From: Chromatiaceae bacterium
Lineage (GTDB): Bacteria > Pseudomonadota > Gammaproteobacteria > Chromatiales > Chromatiaceae
Direction: 5' to 3'
Assembly (NCBI GenBank): GCA_013426805.1
Contig: JACDZG010000036.1
Coordinates: 1-57,870, forward strand
DNA: 57,870 bases
Shown: piece by piece, positions 15,683 through 26,304 of the stretch
Layout of the letters: every line of letters begins with the position of its first letter
Numbering within the stretch: the stretch's first letter is position 1
Made by a program: the position numbers and the translations under genes
The notes under the pieces: generated by a model
Told to the model about the DNA's origin: nothing
Database searches by the model: none
The model's input: only the letters and a program-made list of their open reading frames with translations

Positions 15683-16366
15683 CTAAACCTGGCCGGCCGT
15701 CCGATCGTCCAGGCACAGCGGCGCGTCGAGCACTGCCCCGTCGAACAGCGCCCGACCATCCTCCCCGAGCCGCAAGCGTCGCTGGGCGAACCAGCCGACG
15801 ACCTGAGGGTAGAGCCGATGCTCCGCCGCCAGCACGCGCGCGCCCAGTTGCTCCGCGTCATCCGTCGGCAGGATCGACACCCGGCCCTGCAGGATGACCG
15901 GGCCGCCGTCCAGTTCGGCGGTGACGAAGTGGACGCTTGCCCCATGTTCATGCTCGCCGGCCTCCAAGGCACGGCGATGGGTATGCAGACCGCGGAATTT
16001 AGGGAGCAGTGACGGGTGGATATTGAGTATCCGTCCGGCATAATGCGCGACGAACGCGGGGGTGAGAATCCGCATGAAACCGGCCAGCACGATCAGGCCG
16101 GGCGTGCGGCGGTCGATCTCCGCGGTCAGGGCCTGATCGAAGGCCGCCCGATCGGTGTACGCGCGATGACTGACGACCGCGGTCGGGATGCAGGCGCGGC
16201 GTGCCCGTTCCAGACCGAAGGCGGTCCGCTCGTTGCTGATGACCGCGCAGATGCGATAGGGCCAGGCGCCCTGCGCATCGATCAGTGCCTGAAGGTTACT
16301 GCCCGACCCGGAAATCAGCACCACCACGGAGAGCGGCGGCCCCACGACGGCGGCGGCCTCAGTCAT
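15683..16366 (-). CDS. purN: Phosphoribosylglycinamide formyltransferase
   Basis: 227 residues. Transfers the formyl group from 10-formyltetrahydrofolate to GAR, the third step of purine synthesis. Landmarks are [14 protein letters not shown] (phosphate-binding loop), [27 protein letters not shown] (catalytic Asn-His) and [13 protein letters not shown] (catalytic Asp). The ATG at 16366 overlaps the purM stop by 8 bp (ATGACTGA), implying translational coupling. A start 4 codons upstream is also open but less likely. Confidence 0.95.
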   Translation of the reverse strand: MTEAAAVVGPPLSVVVLISGSGSNLQALIDAQGAWPYRICAVISNERTAFGLERARRACIPTAVVSHRAYTDRAAFDQALTAEIDRRTPGLIVLAGFMRILTPAFVAHYAGRILNIHPSLLPKFRGLHTHRRALEAGEHEHGASVHFVTAELDGGPVILQGRVSILPTDDAEQLGARVLAAEHRLYPQVVGWFAQRRLRLGEDGRALFDGAVLDAPLCLDDRTAGQV

Positions 16367-17426
16367 GGTCCGCAGCATCGGCGTAGATCACCCGCGGCGC
16401 GCCGGATGTCGACTCGATCGCACCGAGCGGCCACGCCTGTTCACCGGCCGCGGTCAGCATCGCCAGCGCGGTGTCGGCGTCTTCCGGGGCCACACAGACC
16501 ACCATCCCCAGCCCGCAATTGAAGGTACGGCGCAGCTCGGCCTCCGCGATCCCGCCGCGGCGCTGCAGCCAGTCGAAGACCGCCGGGCGCTGCCAACTGC
16601 CCATGTCGACCCGCGCACAAGTGCCTTCCGGGAGCACCCGCGGCAGGTTCTCGGTGATGCCGCCGCCGGTGATGTGCGCCAGTGCATGGACGCGCAGCGC
16701 CCGCGTCAGCGGCAGCACCGAGCGCACATAGATGCGCGTCGGGGCGAGCAGCCGGGCGCCCAAGGTCGCGCCGTCCAGGTCCGTGTTCAGGTCCGCCCCG
16801 GTGACTTCGATAACCTTGCGGATCAGCGAGTAGCCGTTGGAATGGGGACCGGATGAGCCGATCCCGATCAGCCGGTCACCGGGGCGCACCCGTTCCGGCA
16901 GGATCAGTTCGGAGCGTTCGGCGATGCCGACGCAGAAACCCGCCAGATCGTAATCGTCGGCGCCGTACATGCCGGGCATCTCGGCGGTCTCACCGCCGGT
17001 CAGGGCGCAGCCCGCCAGTTCGCAGCCGTGGGCAATGCCGGTGATGACTGCCGTGGCAACCTCCAGGTCGAGTCGTCCGGAGGCGTAATAATCAAGAAAG
17101 AACAGGGGCTCGGCGCCGCTGACCAGGATATCGTTGACACACATCGCGACCAGATCGATGCCGATGGTGTCGTGGCGCTTGAGCGCGATGGCGAGCTTGA
17201 GCTTGGTGCCGACGCCGTCCGTGCCGGAGACCAGGATGGGTTCCCGATAGTGTTGGATGGGCAGTGCGAACAGTGCGCCGAAGCCGCCCAGTCCGGTCAC
17301 CACGCCCGGGCGGAAGGTGGCGGCAGCCAGCGGCTTGATCCGCTCGACCAGGGCCGCGCCGGCGTCGATATCGACGCCGGCATCACGGTAGCTGAGGGAC
17401 GGGGGTGGCGGCGATTCCTGGGTCAC
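16359..17426 (-). CDS. purM: Phosphoribosylformylglycinamidine cyclo-ligase (AIR synthetase)
   Basis: 355 residues. Closes the imidazole ring, converting FGAM to AIR with ATP, the fifth step of purine synthesis. Clear features: [20 protein letters not shown], the GLGGFGALF loop, [24 protein letters not shown] and a conserved [10 protein letters not shown] block. First gene of a purM-purN operon on the minus strand; about 260 bp of spacer without a gene separates it from the divergent CDP-alcohol phosphatidyltransferase gene. Confidence 0.96.
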   Translation of the reverse strand: MTQESPPPPSLSYRDAGVDIDAGAALVERIKPLAAATFRPGVVTGLGGFGALFALPIQHYREPILVSGTDGVGTKLKLAIALKRHDTIGIDLVAMCVNDILVSGAEPLFFLDYYASGRLDLEVATAVITGIAHGCELAGCALTGGETAEMPGMYGADDYDLAGFCVGIAERSELILPERVRPGDRLIGIGSSGPHSNGYSLIRKVIEVTGADLNTDLDGATLGARLLAPTRIYVRSVLPLTRALRVHALAHITGGGITENLPRVLPEGTCARVDMGSWQRPAVFDWLQRRGGIAEAELRRTFNCGLGMVVCVAPEDADTALAMLTAAGEQAWPLGAIESTSGAPRVIYADAADHD

Positions 17427-17686
17427 GCGAGCGGCTCCGATGGGTGGTATGCGGCGATTCTACCAGCGACAGCGCCGCCTGGCCGTGCTGGTCGCAGCGC
17501 TGCGATACCGTACCGGACGAGCCGCGGTGCAGCGCGACCTGAGTCCCAGGTGTGGCCCAGGATTCCAGCATCGTGCCGCAACGGGTGATCCTGTGTTGTT
17601 CCAGGTCACTGCATGGCTTCCCAAAGACACCGCGGGGCGCTAGCATCCGCCGTGCAGGCCGCTGCGCGGCGCCATCGGTGATTGCT

Positions 17687-18244
17687 GTGAGGCTCAAGGA
17701 TCTACCCAATATCATCAGTGCACTGCGCCTGATCGCCGTGATTCCGGTGGTTTGGCTGTTGTTGTCCCACGAGTTCGGTTGGGCACTGGCGCTGTTTGCG
17801 CTTGCCGGCGTGTCCGACGGAGTCGACGGATTTCTCGCCAAACACTACGGCTGGCAGAGTCGGCTGGGCGGAATTCTCGATCCGCTGGCCGACAAGGCGC
17901 TGTTGGTGATCTGTTTTCTGGTGCTGGGTTCGCTCGGGTTGATCCCGGTGTGGCTGGTGCTGGCGGTTGTTTTCCGGGATTTGGTGATCGTTGGCGGGGC
18001 CCTGCTGTACAACTACCGGGTCGAGATTCTGGAGGCGGCACCGACCCGGATCAGTAAGCTCAACACGCTGGTACAACTGATATTGGTGGTCGGCGTGATC
18101 ATGCAGGCGGTGCCCATGCCGGTGCCGGGTTGGCTGATCGAGGCCCTGATCTGGAGCTGTCTGGCGACCACGCTGGTGAGCGGGGTGCAGTATGTCCTGG
18201 TGTGGTCGGCCAAGGCCCGCCGCCATGGTTGGCGGGAAGAATAG
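17687..18244 (+). CDS. CDP-alcohol phosphatidyltransferase family protein
   Basis: About 185 residues from the GTG at 17687 (MRLKDLPNIISALRL); a GTG three codons earlier is an alternative. An integral membrane enzyme that transfers a phosphatidyl group from CDP-diacylglycerol to an alcohol. The signature DGVDGFLAKHYG followed by SRLGGILDPLADK matches D-x2-D-G-x2-A-x-x8-G-x3-D-x3-D, with Lys where Arg is common. Four to six hydrophobic segments follow. The position next to hda and opposite purM is common in gammaproteobacteria. It may be a second PgsA-like or cardiolipin-type enzyme; substrate not assigned. Confidence 0.85.
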   Translation: MRLKDLPNIISALRLIAVIPVVWLLLSHEFGWALALFALAGVSDGVDGFLAKHYGWQSRLGGILDPLADKALLVICFLVLGSLGLIPVWLVLAVVFRDLVIVGGALLYNYRVEILEAAPTRISKLNTLVQLILVVGVIMQAVPMPVPGWLIEALIWSCLATTLVSGVQYVLVWSAKARRHGWREE

Positions 18245-18246
18245 CG

Positions 18247-18957
18247 CTACTCGGCCGACTCGCCACGCATGACCCGCCGCACCACCGGGATGGTCGGCGG
18301 ACGCTGCTCGCGCAGGCACAGCCGGTCGATCCGTTCCACCAGGTCCAGGAGTGCGGACGGATTGCGCGGGTGATGCGTCAGGATGTAGCGCGTGACCTCC
18401 GCGCCCACGGCCATTCCGCGGCGTCGGGCGGAGTCGACCAGGAGTTGCTCGCAGTCCGGTTCGGTCAGTGGGAGCAGCCGGTAGCGCGGCCCCCAGTGCA
18501 GCCGGGAGCGCAGATCCGGCAGACGCAACGCCAGGTCGGCGGGTCCGACGGCGGCGCTGGTGATCAGTGCGCGCCCACCTTCGCGCAGTCGGTTGAACAG
18601 GTTGAAGAGCGCCAGTTCCCACCCCCGGTCTCCGGCGATGCGGTCCACATCGTCCACGGCGACCAGGTCCAACCGCTCCAGGTCCTCCAGGATGCCGGGT
18701 GCGATCCCGGACCGGCCTAAAGGGATGAAATGGGCCTGGCGCTTGGCCGCGGCGGCGGTGAGGCAGGCGGCCTGGAGCAGGTGGGTCTTGCCGGTTTCCG
18801 ATGGGCCGTAGAGGAAGAGGAAGGGTTCGCCCTGACCCGTGGCGGTCCCGCGAATGGCTGCCGCCGCCTCGGCGTTGGGTCCGGGCAGGAACTCGGCCAA
18901 GGTCGGCTCGCGGATCAGTTCAATGGGCAGATGCAGTTGCAGGGCGCGGGCGGACAC
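18247..18957 (-). CDS. hda: DnaA-family regulator Hda-like
   Basis: 236 residues from a GTG at 18957, chosen because the protein then begins with the family's typical QLHLPIEL and PTLAEFLPG. An AAA+ protein like the central part of DnaA. Hda stimulates ATP hydrolysis by DnaA on loaded clamps to limit re-initiation. Walker A is a variant, YGPSETGKTHLLQA; Walker B is LDLVAVDDVDRI; the Arg-rich sensor region DLRSRLHWGPRY follows. The N-terminal QLHLP may serve as the clamp-binding motif. It lies 19 bp after the WrbA-like gene on the same strand. Confidence 0.85.
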   Translation of the reverse strand: MSARALQLHLPIELIREPTLAEFLPGPNAEAAAAIRGTATGQGEPFLFLYGPSETGKTHLLQAACLTAAAAKRQAHFIPLGRSGIAPGILEDLERLDLVAVDDVDRIAGDRGWELALFNLFNRLREGGRALITSAAVGPADLALRLPDLRSRLHWGPRYRLLPLTEPDCEQLLVDSARRRGMAVGAEVTRYILTHHPRNPSALLDLVERIDRLCLREQRPPTIPVVRRVMRGESAE

Positions 18958-18976
18958 GGCCAGCGGCCAGCCGTGC

Positions 18977-19708
<732 letters not shown>

Positions 19709-19778
19709 TCAACCGACGGGAAATCGTCTCAGGTCACTCACACCGGTCATCCACGCTACCATGAGGAGTCCTCGTACC

Positions 19779-20369
19779 ATGATCCGACTGCCTGTTCGCA
19801 TCCGACCCCGCGCCCCCTGGTTGACTGCCGCGGTGCTGTGGTCCGCGTTGCTGTCCGCGCCGACCTTCGCGCAGACCGCAGACTCCGCTGCCTTTTTCGA
19901 CCAAACCTTCGGCGATTTCGCGGAGGAACTCGCGAACGCCAAGGCGCAGGGCAAGCAGGGTGTGCTGCTGATGTTCGAGATGGACGAATGCCCCTTCTGC
20001 CATCGGATGAAGTCCACAGTGTTCAGTCGTCCGGAGGTGCAGGCCTATTTCAAAGAACACTTCCTGATTTTCCCGGTCGATATCGAAGGTGATGTGGAGG
20101 TTACCGACTTCAGTGGTCAGCCCAAGTCCCAGAAGGATTTCGCACTCAAGGACTACCGGGTGCGCGCGACCCCGGTCTTCGCCTTTTTCGACTTGCAAGG
20201 TCAATTGCTCGCCAAGTACACCGGTGCGACCGGCGACGCGCAGGAGTTCTTGTGGCTTGGCGACTATGTGACCAGCGGCCGCTATCAAGATACCCCGTTC
20301 CCCAAGTACAAACGCGAGCGCGAGGCGGCCGCGGCTCAGCCTGCGGCTCCGGTCGGAGCACCAGGTTGA
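19779..20369 (+). CDS. Periplasmic thioredoxin-like protein (SoxW-type)
   Basis: 196 residues from the ATG at 19779, chosen because GAGGAG lies 10 bp upstream and it leaves a clean signal peptide (MIRLPVRIRPRAPWLTAAV... cleaved near TFAQ). The mature thioredoxin fold carries the redox pair in DECPFCHRMK (CPFC), then IFPVDIEGDVEV and a cis-proline ATPVFAFFD strand. Such proteins act as periplasmic disulfide reductases, for instance beside sulfur-oxidation enzymes. No sox gene is adjacent here. The Ala/Pro-rich tail is likely disordered. The acylphosphatase gene follows by 18 bp. Confidence 0.82.
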   Translation: MIRLPVRIRPRAPWLTAAVLWSALLSAPTFAQTADSAAFFDQTFGDFAEELANAKAQGKQGVLLMFEMDECPFCHRMKSTVFSRPEVQAYFKEHFLIFPVDIEGDVEVTDFSGQPKSQKDFALKDYRVRATPVFAFFDLQGQLLAKYTGATGDAQEFLWLGDYVTSGRYQDTPFPKYKREREAAAAQPAAPVGAPG

Positions 20370-20387
20370 GAAGGGCGGGAGGGTGCT

Positions 20388-20693
20388 ATGTCTGATACGA
20401 CGGCGCAGGGGGCCGCAACCAACGGGCTGGTCTGTTACCGGTGCGTCGTCAGCGGTCACGTCCAAGGAGTCTATTTTAGGGCGGCGACCCGCGAGCAGGC
20501 ACTGCGTTTCGGGGTCACCGGCCAGGTCCGGAATCTGCCTGACGGGCGCGTGGAGGTGCTGGCCTGCGGCACCCCGGAGGCCGTCGCGGCATTGCGGAAC
20601 TGGCTGCGCGGCGGACCGCCCATGGCGCGGGTCAGCGGCGTTGCTTGTGACCTTCTGGTCTACCAGGCGCGGTCAGGCTTCACGGTCGGTTGA
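20388..20693 (+). CDS. acyP: Acylphosphatase
   Basis: 101 residues. Hydrolyses carboxyl-phosphate bonds of small acyl phosphates. The signature GHVQGVYFRAATREQALRFG contains the catalytic Arg, and GVTGQVRNLPDGRVEVLACG carries the catalytic Asn. The length is normal. It is likely co-transcribed with the thioredoxin-like gene upstream and ends 26 bp from the convergent cpdA gene. Confidence 0.94.
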   Translation: MSDTTAQGAATNGLVCYRCVVSGHVQGVYFRAATREQALRFGVTGQVRNLPDGRVEVLACGTPEAVAALRNWLRGGPPMARVSGVACDLLVYQARSGFTVG

Positions 20694-20719
20694 GGCGATT
20701 GGCGCAGCGCCGCAGACAG

Positions 20720-21589
20720 TCAGTAACCGGTGGTGCTGTAGACGAGGGGTTCCGGGTACTCGGCCAGGCGTACCACCCAGGTGTCGAGGCGCCCGTCCGC
20801 GTGCAGTCGCAATTCCCGGTAGCCTGGGGTGCGCGCGTCCAGGGCAAACGCGGGGCTGCGGGGCCTGAATTGGAAGCAGGTCGATGGTGCGCCCAGCACC
20901 TGATAGTGCCCGCGGACGCTTGCGAATTCCTGGTGGATGTGGCCGCAGACGATCGCCTTGACCTGCGGATGTCGATCGCACACCGCGAGCAGTTCGCTAC
21001 CGTTGGCGACGTCGATGGCGTCGATCCAGTCGCTGCCCACCGCAATCGGGTGTTGGTGGAGAAACACCAGGGTTGGTCCAGGATTCCGCTGTAGCAGGGT
21101 CTCCACTTGTGCGACTTGGCGCGGTGTCAGCCGTCCGCCGTCCTCGCCGGGCTGGGTCGAGTCCAAGAAGATCAGCTTCCAGTTGCCAAGCCGACGCTCG
21201 GCAACGGATTCGATCGCGGCCTCACCCAGCCAAGTCTCCATCAGACCCCGGCGGTCATGGTTGCCGGGGATGCAGAAGCAGGGGCAGCCGACGGTGTCGA
21301 GCGTTTGGGCCAGGTAGGCGTACCCGGCGGCACTCTCGTCGTGTACCAAATCGCCCGTCATCACCAGCGCGGCGGCCGGTTCGGCGTGCTCCAGGGCCAG
21401 GGCGAGTACCGCCGCGAAGCTGAGCCGCGTGTTCAGGTCCAGCAGGCGCTCGTCGGCGGTGGCGAACAGATGTGAGTCTGTGATCTGGATCAGCCGCCAG
21501 GAGTCGTCGGTCGGCCGGAGTGGCTCTTCACGCTGGGTCGATGCTCGGTATTGGTAGGTCACGGACGGTGCCGACGCTGTGGTTGCCAT
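20720..21589 (-). CDS. cpdA: 3',5'-cyclic AMP phosphodiesterase CpdA
   Basis: 289 residues from the ATG at 21589; a start at 21604 would add five residues. Hydrolyses cAMP with a two-metal centre. All motifs are present: QITDSHLFA (DxH), VMTGDLVHDE, IPGNHDRRG, FLHQHPI and CGHIHQE. The N-terminal 30 residues are extra compared with Escherichia coli CpdA and look unstructured. It is divergent from the rubrerythrin gene. Confidence 0.9.
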   Translation of the reverse strand: MATTASAPSVTYQYRASTQREEPLRPTDDSWRLIQITDSHLFATADERLLDLNTRLSFAAVLALALEHAEPAAALVMTGDLVHDESAAGYAYLAQTLDTVGCPCFCIPGNHDRRGLMETWLGEAAIESVAERRLGNWKLIFLDSTQPGEDGGRLTPRQVAQVETLLQRNPGPTLVFLHQHPIAVGSDWIDAIDVANGSELLAVCDRHPQVKAIVCGHIHQEFASVRGHYQVLGAPSTCFQFRPRSPAFALDARTPGYRELRLHADGRLDTWVVRLAEYPEPLVYSTTGY

Positions 21590-21737
21590 GAGGACTCTTC
21601 GCATGGTTGGTCCCGGATATTCTGGTCAATCTCCCTGTCGAAGTTGTTGTAGCAAAATCACGGGTTGCCGGTATGGAACCAAGTCACATGGCGATAAAAT
21701 CCGACGATCGGCGCCATCGGAATAAACTATTTTTGCC

Positions 21738-21753
21738 GTGACACTTGGGTCAC
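21738..21753. promoter_or_regulatory. Palindrome in the rubrerythrin promoter region
   Basis: GTGAC-ACTTGG-GTCAC is a 5-6-5 inverted repeat 51 bp upstream of the rubrerythrin start, in the divergent region with cpdA. The half-sites resemble binding sites of CRP/FNR-type regulators only loosely. An operator is plausible but unproven. Confidence 0.35.
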
Positions 21754-21803
21754 TAACGTTGCGACCACAGGTAGCCTAACTCAACTCAACCGAGGAAACC
21801 GTT

Positions 21804-22223
21804 ATGGATCTTAAGGGCAGCAAGACCGAAACCAGCCTGAAAGACGCCTTCGCCGGCGAGTCTCAGGCAAACCGTCGCTATCTGTACTTTGCCGCCAAGG
21901 CTGATGTCGAAGGTTACAACGATGTCGCTGCCGTATTCCGCTCGACCGCCGAGGGCGAGACCGGCCATGCTCACGGCCACCTGGAGTACCTGGAGGCCGT
22001 CGGGGATCCCGCCACCGGTCTCCCGATCGGCGGCACCAGTCTCAACCTGAAGGCTGCGATCGCCGGAGAGACGCACGAGTACACCGACATGTACCCGGGG
22101 ATGGCAAAAACCGCGCGTGCCGAAGGTTTCGACGAAATTGCCGACTGGTTCGAGACCCTGGCCAAGGCCGAGCGGTCGCACGCCAACCGTTTTCAGAAGG
22201 CACTCGATAACCTCGATAGTTGA
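21804..22223 (+). CDS. Rubrerythrin (short form, without rubredoxin domain)
   Basis: 139 residues, a ferritin-like four-helix di-iron protein that protects against peroxide. Iron-ligand motifs are [46 protein letters not shown] and [11 protein letters not shown], i.e. four E/ExxH sets. The C-terminal rubredoxin (CxxC) domain of longer rubrerythrins is absent, as in sulerythrin-type proteins, so another electron donor is needed. It is a single transcription unit ending in a clear terminator. Confidence 0.92.
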   Translation: MDLKGSKTETSLKDAFAGESQANRRYLYFAAKADVEGYNDVAAVFRSTAEGETGHAHGHLEYLEAVGDPATGLPIGGTSLNLKAAIAGETHEYTDMYPGMAKTARAEGFDEIADWFETLAKAERSHANRFQKALDNLDS

Positions 22224-22255
22224 TTGCGGCGGCGGGTTTGCCGATCCATGTGCCG

Positions 22256-22281
22256 AAGGGGCGTCTTGCGCCCCTTTTTTT
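22256..22281 (+). terminator. Rho-independent terminator of rubrerythrin
   Basis: AAGGGGCG and CGCCCCTT pair across a short TCTTG loop and are followed by a run of T. The hairpin begins 33 bp after the rubrerythrin stop. Confidence 0.9.
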
Positions 22282-22901
22282 GCTCGGCTGGCGAGTTTCA
22301 CCTCAACCTTGGTTGACAAGCGCTAGGGTGAAGTCTTGCATGTCTTGCGGACCTTCGCGGCAGGAGAACCAGCCGTCGTCCCTCAACCAGCCGGTGAAAC
22401 CGTCCAGTACCCGCGTGACCGTGACCGTGACCGTGACCGTGACCGTGACCTTGCCACGTCCGACAATGACCTACAAGGTCGTCGGGACACGCAGTACCAC
22501 TCGCGTGACTCCTGTGCCGGCCAGGATGGTTTCTCCGCAGGCAGCCAGCCGCGGTGCTGGATGTCCGCGCGTAGCGCCGCTTCGACCGGTGCCGCCCCGG
22601 AGGCCGCCTCGTGCAGTATCTGGCGGAAGGTCCCGATGATCAGGATACGGACCCGCCCCAACCCGTCGTCGAGAGGTCGCTCTGATCCCTCGTTCGAGAC
22701 GGGCGGTCTGAACAAATCCGAAGAAGCAGCGAATCATATTGGTGCGATCGTGTATTTTATTATTTACTTCAATGCTGCTCGGCCAATTGATCAAGTACCG
22801 TAGCAACCATATTAATTGTGTCACTAATACTTTTTTTGCGGACCCGGGGCGGCGAAGAATAGCAATGGGTGCCGCGGGTCCATGAGAAACCACGGGCAGA
22901 C
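22282..22901. other. Non-coding stretch with a hexamer repeat
   Basis: No gene I can support. Contains six exact GTGACC units at 22415-22450. Minus-strand frames at 22471-23022 and 22383-22715 show no coherent family and include the hexamer run as an Arg/Ser repeat. The stretch precedes the duplicated promoter at 22902 and is probably decayed DNA. Confidence 0.5.
22415..22450. repeat. (GTGACC)6 hexamer repeat
   Basis: Six perfect tandem copies of GTGACC. It lies in a non-coding region. A second hexamer run (CGTCGC units) lies in the fabA relic at about 24826-24850, about 2.4 kb away. Confidence 0.9.
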
Positions 22902-23248
22902 TTGACAAACTTCGACCAGCTGCTATCCTGCAATACGATTTCGAGAGCAGAGTAACCTCTGAGCTGTCGAGATCGTGGCAGTCATGCGCACAAGCACAGT
23001 CTCGGCGGTACGCTGTCAGCAATGTCGGTTGGGTTGCAAAGAGGTTGCGTCGTCTGAATGAATTTCAGCTTCCCCGGCGAAGACGTGCAACCGAGATGGC
23101 GGTATGCTCGCGGTCTGAACGCAGGACTTTGCAGTATTTAGGTCACGCAGTGATGCCTTGATGCGCCCCACTGTCGATAACAGGAAGAGAGCGGCCGTAT
23201 GATATGTTCTTGTCTTTACCTGGTCACAATGCTACTGATTGGAGAGCA
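22902..23248 (+). promoter_or_regulatory. Promoter and long leader, copy A
   Basis: TTGACA at 22902-22907 and TATCCT at 22924-22929 are spaced by 16 bp. About 310 bases of leader follow before the ATG at 23249. Copy B at 25373-25710 conserves the same box spacing (TTGACA, TAACCT), the order of short blocks (AAGCACAGTCT, GACGTGCAACCG-like, CGGTCTGAA, TAGGTCA, AACAGGAAGA) and nearly the same length. Conservation of a non-coding leader between diverged copies suggests a functional 5' UTR. Confidence 0.55.
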
Positions 23249-23740
23249 ATGATGGTGATGAAGAAGCAAGCAATCGCTCTGGGGATGGCGCTCAGTTGCG
23301 CTGCGGCTGCGGCAATCGCTGAGGTGGACAGCTTAGACTACGACGTTGACCAAAAGTACTATAGCGCCGCTGGCTGCGCCGCCCAAAATGCGGCGGCCGC
23401 CGTGATCGGTACCGGCGGCGGCATAAATAACACCAGCACCACGGCTAATAACAACCTCACCTGTCCAGTGATCCTGGACCGCTTCTACTATAACCAACGC
23501 TACTTCTACCTGGTGGTCTACCGTGCCGCAGGTGCAGGCCCGATGACTTGCTACTTAAGTACCAGGTATGGAAGCTCGGTTACGACGACCAATCAGACCG
23601 TCGGTACGACGGGCACTGAAAGTACGGTGTCTTTTTACCGTAATGCTGCCGATGACGCTGCATCGATCGGCTGCACAACACCGCGGTTGGCAGACGGCGT
23701 GCGGTCCGGCATCATGCGCTACTACGTCTACGAGTATTGA
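23249..23740 (+). CDS. Small secreted protein, copy A
   Basis: 163 residues from the ATG at 23249, preceded by GGAGAG. An in-frame ATG 45 bp upstream (23204) is also conserved in copy B but would put the signal peptide inside. The signal peptide MMVMKKQAIALGMAL is cleaved near AIA-EVD. The mature part is rich in Tyr, Asn, Thr and Ala with four to five Cys (AAGCAAQ, LTCPVILD, MTCYLST, IGCTTP), probably two disulfides. No family recognised. It pairs with the membrane-anchored protein at 23839; the same pair is repeated at 25711-27075. Confidence 0.7.
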   Translation: MMVMKKQAIALGMALSCAAAAAIAEVDSLDYDVDQKYYSAAGCAAQNAAAAVIGTGGGINNTSTTANNNLTCPVILDRFYYNQRYFYLVVYRAAGAGPMTCYLSTRYGSSVTTTNQTVGTTGTESTVSFYRNAADDAASIGCTTPRLADGVRSGIMRYYVYEY

Positions 23741-23838
23741 GCGCCGCCTTTGCGGCAGAACATCGTCACAGGTTCTGACCGCTGCCCTCGCCATCGTGGC
23801 GGGGGCGTCCTTGAACACTCCAACCAGGAGGACGGCTA

Positions 23839-24603
23839 ATGGCCAAGAGCAGGATCTGGGCCTACGCCGCGGTGGCGGCTACGGCTGGCGCCATGGTTGT
23901 TGGCGCTATAGGGGTTTTTGGGTTCGGGGCGTCAAGTCCCGCCTCACCCGGAGGGGGCGCAGTCACTCTGGGTCCTGATGGCGATGCGGCCTCTCAGGCA
24001 CGTTTAAGAAAACAAGCCGATGATCCACTGCAGGCGAGTCTGGCAAAACAAAACGAGGAGATTACACGGCTTACCACGCGTCTGGGACAACTGGAGCGCG
24101 AATTGCGTTCGGCCCCCACCCGCGCGGCCGAGGTGCCAGCGGACCAACGGCATCCGCTCGGCGAGGGCAGTCTGGTCGGCGACACGCTTGCGCCGATGAC
24201 CCCGGATCAAGTAGCAAGCATAATTCGAGCCAGTGAGGACGAGTCTATCGCACGTGATCGCGAGCGAATCGCCGCTATTGATAGCAACTGGGCGAGCGAG
24301 CCGATTGATCAGAAGTGGGCCGTGCGTTACGAAGACGATGTTCGGGAAGCACTTGGTTCATTGGGCTCCGACTCGGTTTCATTGACCGACGTTAGCTGTC
24401 GCGCCAGCCTTTGCAAGCTGGCGCTCAATGGCGATTCGGCGGTCGATGCGGGAGATCTGAGCATCAATCTGACCAGTCTCGAGCCCTTTCAGAACACCGA
24501 ATTCACGATAACCAAACCCGAAGGTGGGGACCCTGGCCAGATGGTGATCTATCTGGCGCGCCCCGGCGGCAAAGGGTTGTCCCATCTGGCCGCGAGTCCA
24601 TGA
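23839..24603 (+). CDS. Membrane-anchored periplasmic coiled-coil protein, copy A
   Basis: 254 residues with GGAGGA ahead of the ATG. One N-terminal membrane segment (about 8-30), a Gly/Pro linker, a coiled coil (about 50-95, LAKQNEEITRLTTRLGQLER), then a C-terminal domain with WASEPIDQKWAVRYEDDVRE and a close Cys pair in SCRASLCKLAL. This C-terminal pattern (Trp-x-x-E, then C-x4-C after a strand) recurs in periplasmic proteins of unknown function. 65-70% of positions look shared with copy B. Likely works with the secreted protein upstream. Confidence 0.7.
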   Translation: MAKSRIWAYAAVAATAGAMVVGAIGVFGFGASSPASPGGGAVTLGPDGDAASQARLRKQADDPLQASLAKQNEEITRLTTRLGQLERELRSAPTRAAEVPADQRHPLGEGSLVGDTLAPMTPDQVASIIRASEDESIARDRERIAAIDSNWASEPIDQKWAVRYEDDVREALGSLGSDSVSLTDVSCRASLCKLALNGDSAVDAGDLSINLTSLEPFQNTEFTITKPEGGDPGQMVIYLARPGGKGLSHLAASP

Positions 24604-24691
24604 AAGGGGTATGCGTTTCTCAACACGGGGTTACGCGTCGACCAGTCTCCAGTACCTCATTCCATCAGACGTTGTGGGCGAGTCGCCAACA

Positions 24692-24718
24692 GCATTCCGG
24701 CTGGATGCCGGAATGCTG
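24692..24718. terminator. Perfect 11-bp hairpin after copy A
   Basis: AGCATTCCGGC and GCCGGAATGCT pair across TGGAT. No T-run follows, so intrinsic termination is only possible. It lies between the gene ending at 24603 and the fabA relic. Confidence 0.4.
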
Positions 24719-24747
24719 TATCGTCTTGAGTCGGAACGCGGGATTTA

Positions 24748-25228
<481 letters not shown>

Positions 25229-25372
25229 TCAATAACCAAGAACAGGAGGGCCAGCGACCCGATCAGCTAAACCTCTGGTGCTGAGATGCCACCTTTGGCC
25301 CCAAGAACCGCGGGGCCGCATGATCGACCCCGTAGATGAGGGCGGAGCGTCCATGAGAAATCGCAAGTAGAG

Positions 25373-25710
25373 TTGACAAGCTTCGAATATCAGCTAACCT
25401 GTGCCGAGATCTCGATAGTCGAGCAAGGGCTCAGTGGTCGGGATCGGAATGTTCATGCGTCGAAGCACAGTCTTGGCGGTATGGGGGCAGCCAACTTTCC
25501 CAATGGTCAAGAGGCCGCATCGTTTGAGTGGTTTTCAGCGTCGCTGCCGGACACGTGCAACCGGGAGGGGGATACATTCGCGGTCTGAATGCATGACTAC
25601 GTAGTGTATAGGTCATTTTGTCTTGAGGCCCCGATCCTTTAACAGGAAGACAGCGATCGCATGAGATGTTCCTGTCATTTACCCGTCACAACAATATCGA
25701 TGAGAGAGTC
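25373..25710 (+). promoter_or_regulatory. Promoter and long leader, copy B
   Basis: TTGACA at 25373-25378 and TAACCT at 25395-25400, 16 bp apart, followed by about 305 bases before the ATG at 25711. It is the counterpart of 22902-23248. Confidence 0.55.
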
Positions 25711-26202
25711 ATGATGGTAACAAAGACGAACGCAATCGTTTTAGGGATGGTGCTCGGTTGTGCGAGCGCTGCAGCAATCGCTGAAGTGGACAGCTACAAC
25801 TCCGACTCTGACCTCAAGCGCTATAGCGCTGCCGGCTGTGGCGCACAGACCGCTGCCAGTTCCACCGTAGGTACCGGCGGGGGTATTGGGAACACCAGCG
25901 CTACCGCCGCTAACAACATCACCTGTCCCGTGATCCTGGATAAGTTCTACAACTACAGTCGATACTATTACCTGACGGTCTTACGTGCCGCAGGTGCGGA
26001 CCCGATGCGCTGCTACCTGAGTACCAGGTCTGGAAGCTCGGTTACGACTACTTTCCAGACGGTCAACACGACGGGTGTTGAAACAACTATGAGTTTTTAC
26101 CGTAGCGGAAACGACGACGCCGCATCGCTCGGCTGCTCGATACCAAAGGCGGTAAACGGTGTGCGCTCCTGGATTAATCGCTACTATGTCTCTGAGTACT
26201 GA
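25711..26202 (+). CDS. Small secreted protein, copy B
   Basis: 163 residues, the same length as copy A. Signal peptide MMVTKTNAIVLGMVLGC, cleaved near AIA-EVD. Cysteines align with copy A (AAGCGAQ, ITCPVILD, MRCYLST, LGCSIP), and the GTGGGI, RAAGADPM and SFYR blocks are shared. The divergence between copies is spread over the whole protein, so both have been kept under constraint for some time. The N-terminal Cys inside the signal peptide (GCASA) could also suggest a lipobox, but the A-x-A site fits better. Confidence 0.7.
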   Translation: MMVTKTNAIVLGMVLGCASAAAIAEVDSYNSDSDLKRYSAAGCGAQTAASSTVGTGGGIGNTSATAANNITCPVILDKFYNYSRYYYLTVLRAAGADPMRCYLSTRSGSSVTTTFQTVNTTGVETTMSFYRSGNDDAASLGCSIPKAVNGVRSWINRYYVSEY

Positions 26203-26304
26203 GCGCCTTGTCTTTGGGGCGGAGCACCATCATCGGTTCTGACCGTTGTCCCCCGCCATCGCGGCGGGGGCGCCGTTTGAGCCCTTCAATGGGGAGGAAG
26301 GCAA

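Noticed and set aside
22415-22450. Possible CRISPR-like short repeat array
   Set aside because: Six-base units without spacers; a simple microsatellite.
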